Below, piece by piece: positions 7,897 to 9,839 of a DNA stretch of 9,839 nt. The notes beneath the pieces were generated by a model. It did not search any database, was not told the origin of the DNA, and saw only the letters and a program-made list of their open reading frames with translations. Numbering within the stretch: position 1 is the first letter of the stretch; each line of letters opens with the position of its first letter. The translations under genes were made by a program, and so were the position numbers. The DNA comes from Bacteroidales bacterium (GTDB lineage Bacteria; Bacteroidota; Bacteroidia; Bacteroidales; NBLH01): NCBI GenBank assembly GCA_029210905.1, contig JARGGF010000094.1:1-9839 (forward strand). The letters are read 5' to 3'.

Positions 7897-9129
7897 TTAT
7901 TTAATCTTAACTATTCTGATATTATCAATGCAAACATGAAGTTTTTCCAAGGTTATTCCATCAGGACCGTCAGGATTTTGAAACGCCCAAATAATGTCTT
8001 TTCCAAGTATATCTTCTACATTTCCAACAGGGTCACCACCTGGAACACCAGCTTTTTGCCTGAATAGGTTAATAGGGATAAGAACAGTTCGCCAGCCACT
8101 GGTTGTTAAATTGGTTCTTTCGCCAGATGCATTACCCCAATATTCATCAACAGGCTGATTAATAGCCCATTCTCTCCATCTGTAAAAATGAAACCAGCCA
8201 AAATTCATTTCGAACCATCCAGAATTCCAAGTTTCAGGTACATACATTTCAAATTTTAGTCCAAAGTTGGAAGCAGGCCCTGAAATTGGCAGACTTTGAA
8301 CACCTTCTAAAGGCATAACCCAGTCATTGTTCCACCACGAGCCAGGAAGAATCTCTCCTCCGCTTAAAATTCTTAAATAATAGCCATCTAGTGGGGCCGG
8401 TGTAGGATTACTATTAGGATCTACTCTAACTGGCAATGTACCCCATGCTTTAAATGGGTTAAGATCATCAAAATTGCAGACAATGCCAGTTCTATCACCC
8501 ATTTTATAAGCCGGACCAGAACTTCCTTCACCACTTGCAGTATTTACAAACACTTCACCAATTCCAACACCATCTGGTACTGTTACAGTAATAGTAGTAC
8601 CATCGGCACTTGAAGTAAAATCTGTTACCACAACATCACCAGGAAAATTGATACTATTAATAAAATAGAAATATTTACCAGTAATAATGAAAGTTTCACC
8701 AGCTTTAGCAAATTCATTACTGATTTTGTTTACCACAGGAGGGGGAGGTAAAACAACTAAAGGGATAGTAGTAACACCATATTCGGTTTCAATTACCAAC
8801 TCATTTGGAACGTCAGGATCTGTAGCTAAGGTAGGAGTCTCGTCAGGTACAGTAATAATTATGTTGCTATTAGTAGCATAAGCAGGGTTTACTATTACTG
8901 GAAAATTATTAATGGTCACTGATTTTGTAGTTTCCAGGAATGTCCCTTGAATAGCAATTATCTGGCCCAGTCCTACCGTACCAAGGGATATATCCGCAAA
9001 TGCAGGATCGGTAGACCTAATATTTGTAACGGTAGGTGCTCCGGAATCCTCTTTCTTGCAAGAACTTATCACTGCAGCAAGTGCAAGGAACAGCACCATT
9101 ATTTTGAATATCATATTTTTTTGTTTCAT
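7897..9129 (-). CDS. Surface glycan-binding lipoprotein: two IPT/TIG domains plus SGBP-B-like C-terminal binding domain
   Basis: A 410-residue lipoprotein, numbered from the ATG at 9129. A longer frame begins at a TTG at 9156; the ATG is preferred because AAAGGAA lies directly before it and the lipoprotein signal starts there (MKQKNMIFKI, hydrophobic core, lipobox ISSC with Cys24). KKED after the Cys resembles charged surface-export signals of Bacteroidota lipoproteins. Residues about 32-129 and 130-210 are two Ig-like IPT/TIG domains (motifs GQIIAIQGTFL and GETFIITGKYF), joined by a proline-rich hinge (LPPPPVV). Residues about 211-410 form a beta-rich domain loaded with aromatics (SWWNNDW, WFEMNFGWFHFYRW, SGWRTVLIPI) and ending in VCIDNIRIV, as in the xyloglucan-binding domain of SGBP-B proteins. 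It would hold polysaccharide at the cell surface beside SusCD. It has no enzyme motif. The SusD gene ends 31 nt upstream, so the two share an operon. The ligand is inferred from family resemblance only. Confidence 0.88.
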   Translation of the reverse strand: MKQKNMIFKIMVLFLALAAVISSCKKEDSGAPTVTNIRSTDPAFADISLGTVGLGQIIAIQGTFLETTKSVTINNFPVIVNPAYATNSNIIITVPDETPTLATDPDVPNELVIETEYGVTTIPLVVLPPPPVVNKISNEFAKAGETFIITGKYFYFINSINFPGDVVVTDFTSSADGTTITVTVPDGVGIGEVFVNTASGEGSSGPAYKMGDRTGIVCNFDDLNPFKAWGTLPVRVDPNSNPTPAPLDGYYLRILSGGEILPGSWWNNDWVMPLEGVQSLPISGPASNFGLKFEMYVPETWNSGWFEMNFGWFHFYRWREWAINQPVDEYWGNASGERTNLTTSGWRTVLIPINLFRQKAGVPGGDPVGNVEDILGKDIIWAFQNPDGPDGITLEKLHVCIDNIRIVKIK

Positions 9130-9160
9130 TTCCTTTGGAATTAAATTTAAAATCAATTGG

Positions 9161-9839
9161 TTAATTAAATGGATAATCCACAGGATCCTCTTTTAATTTA
9201 GGATTCGCAGTTACATCTGCCTCAGGATACGGATAGGACAATTGCTCTGCTTGCACATCATAGAATCTGGAATTTACTACTTTCACACCATTTTCCCAAT
9301 GAAAATCGCCTCTTTCCTGAGTTCTTAAATAGTTTAGTGCACCTGCCTGGTCAAAATAACTCCAACGAACTACATCATACCAGTGTTGGAATTCCATGGC
9401 CAGCTCCATTCTTTTTTCATCAAAAACATCTCTCCATGTGAGTGTACCATCAGCATCATCAGCTAAACCTGCTCTGTTTCTAATCATGTTGAAGTAGTTT
9501 AGAGCATCGGCATCAGTAGTTTGGTTCGCAGTACCCATAGTAGCCTCAGCATAGATTAAATAAACTTCTGCAAGGCGCATCATATAGGTATTTAAAGGAG
9601 TTTTCATAAAGGCCACTTCCCCTCCATTATCATCCGGGGTGCCAATTACATATTTTTTAATCGCAGAACCAGCACTTGACTCCTTGTCGTAAGTATAACC
9701 ACCATCAGCTTTTAATAATTCAGCGTAAAAGTCATCTTTATACATCAAAGTTGGTTTTCTGCGAAGATCATTAGCATCATACATAGCCTGAAGGTCTGGT
9801 GAACCACCATTACCTCCCCCCCAACCATCGCCTACTCCG
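9161..9839 (-). CDS. SusD/RagB-family nutrient-uptake lipoprotein, C-terminal part only
   Basis: The last 225 residues of a SusD-like protein; the frame stays open to the right edge, so an ATG at 9784 is internal and not the start. Diagnostic SusD_RagB C-terminal motifs are present: MMRLAEVYLIYAEA (TPR-like helix), YFNMIRNRAGL, DEKRMELAMEFQHWYDVVRW, and the closing YPYPEADVTANPKL. Full-length members run about 500-600 residues, so over half, including the lipoprotein signal, lies outside. SusD proteins form the lid of the SusC TonB-dependent transporter and bind oligosaccharides at the outer-membrane surface. A susC gene would be expected just upstream, beyond the window. A glycine-rich, tryptophan-containing stretch at the very edge (GDGWGGGNGG) may be a loop near the binding face; its role is unknown. 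The stop codon lies 31 nt before the SGBP ATG. Confidence 0.95.
   Translation of the reverse strand, partial: GVGDGWGGGNGGSPDLQAMYDANDLRRKPTLMYKDDFYAELLKADGGYTYDKESSAGSAIKKYVIGTPDDNGGEVAFMKTPLNTYMMRLAEVYLIYAEATMGTANQTTDADALNYFNMIRNRAGLADDADGTLTWRDVFDEKRMELAMEFQHWYDVVRWSYFDQAGALNYLRTQERGDFHWENGVKVVNSRFYDVQAEQLSYPYPEADVTANPKLKEDPVDYPFN

Noticed and set aside
8687..9144. Plus-strand open frames of about 65 codons opposite the SGBP gene
   Set aside because: They are antisense to a lipoprotein gene with a clear signal and domains; no supporting start signal was seen.
9130..9156. Nine-residue N-terminal extension of the SGBP starting at a TTG
   Set aside because: The ATG at 9129 gives a standard lipoprotein signal peptide and has an AAGGA-type sequence just before it; the extension would place charged and hydrophobic residues in front of the signal.
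9782..9784. ATG at 9784 as start of a short 207-residue SusD protein
   Set aside because: The frame remains open to the window edge, and the product would lack the signal peptide and the N-terminal half of the fold; it is the tail of a longer gene.
1..9839. CRISPR array, tRNA/rRNA gene or complete insertion sequence
   Set aside because: I saw no regular direct repeats with spacers, no cloverleaf-like sequence, and no transposase motif or paired terminal inverted repeats in the window.

Overview
The window is AT-rich and every gene I can support lies on the minus strand, so transcription runs from the right edge to the left edge. The gene set points to Bacteroidota: a SusD-type nutrient-binding lipoprotein, a lipoprotein with an IPT/TIG plus glycan-binding layout, a glycoside hydrolase with a type IX secretion (T9SS) C-terminal sorting domain, and a propeller/Y_Y_Y sensor of the kind used in Bacteroidota polysaccharide utilisation loci (PULs). 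The genus cannot be fixed from this sequence.

In transcription order: (1) 9839-9161 is the C-terminal part of a SusD-like protein, with the start and presumably a susC partner beyond the right edge. (2) 9129-7897 is a surface glycan-binding lipoprotein (SGBP) with two Ig-like IPT/TIG domains and an aromatic-rich C-terminal domain resembling the xyloglucan-binding domain of SGBP-B proteins. (3) A 12-bp perfect hairpin (7852-7882) follows its stop codon. (4) 7795-5639 is a GH9 endo-beta-glucanase-type enzyme with signal peptide, N-terminal Ig-like domain, catalytic domain and T9SS tail. (5) 5638-4908 is a 731-bp stretch without a convincing gene, holding small hairpins, a patch of higher GC and possible gene remnants. 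(6) 4907-2664 encodes a six-TM protein with HAMP, a six-heptad coiled coil and a SpoIIE/PP2C phosphatase domain. (7) 2618-1 encodes a periplasmic sensor with 14 propeller blades, a Y_Y_Y domain and one TM helix; the window ends just where a histidine kinase domain would begin.

Inferred function: genes 1-3 form the outer-membrane and extracellular part of a PUL for a soluble beta-glucan (xyloglucan, mixed-linkage glucan or a cellulose-like chain). The SGBP and SusD capture glycan, GH9 cuts it outside the cell, and the SusCD complex imports the products. Genes 6-7 are two membrane signalling proteins only 45 bp apart and are probably co-transcribed. The propeller sensor is of the type that detects glycan fragments in the periplasm, so it may control the neighbouring PUL, but the 731-bp gap means this link is only positional. 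The least expected element is the pairing of a multi-TM SpoIIE-type phosphatase with the propeller sensor, with no anti-sigma factor or STAS partner visible here.
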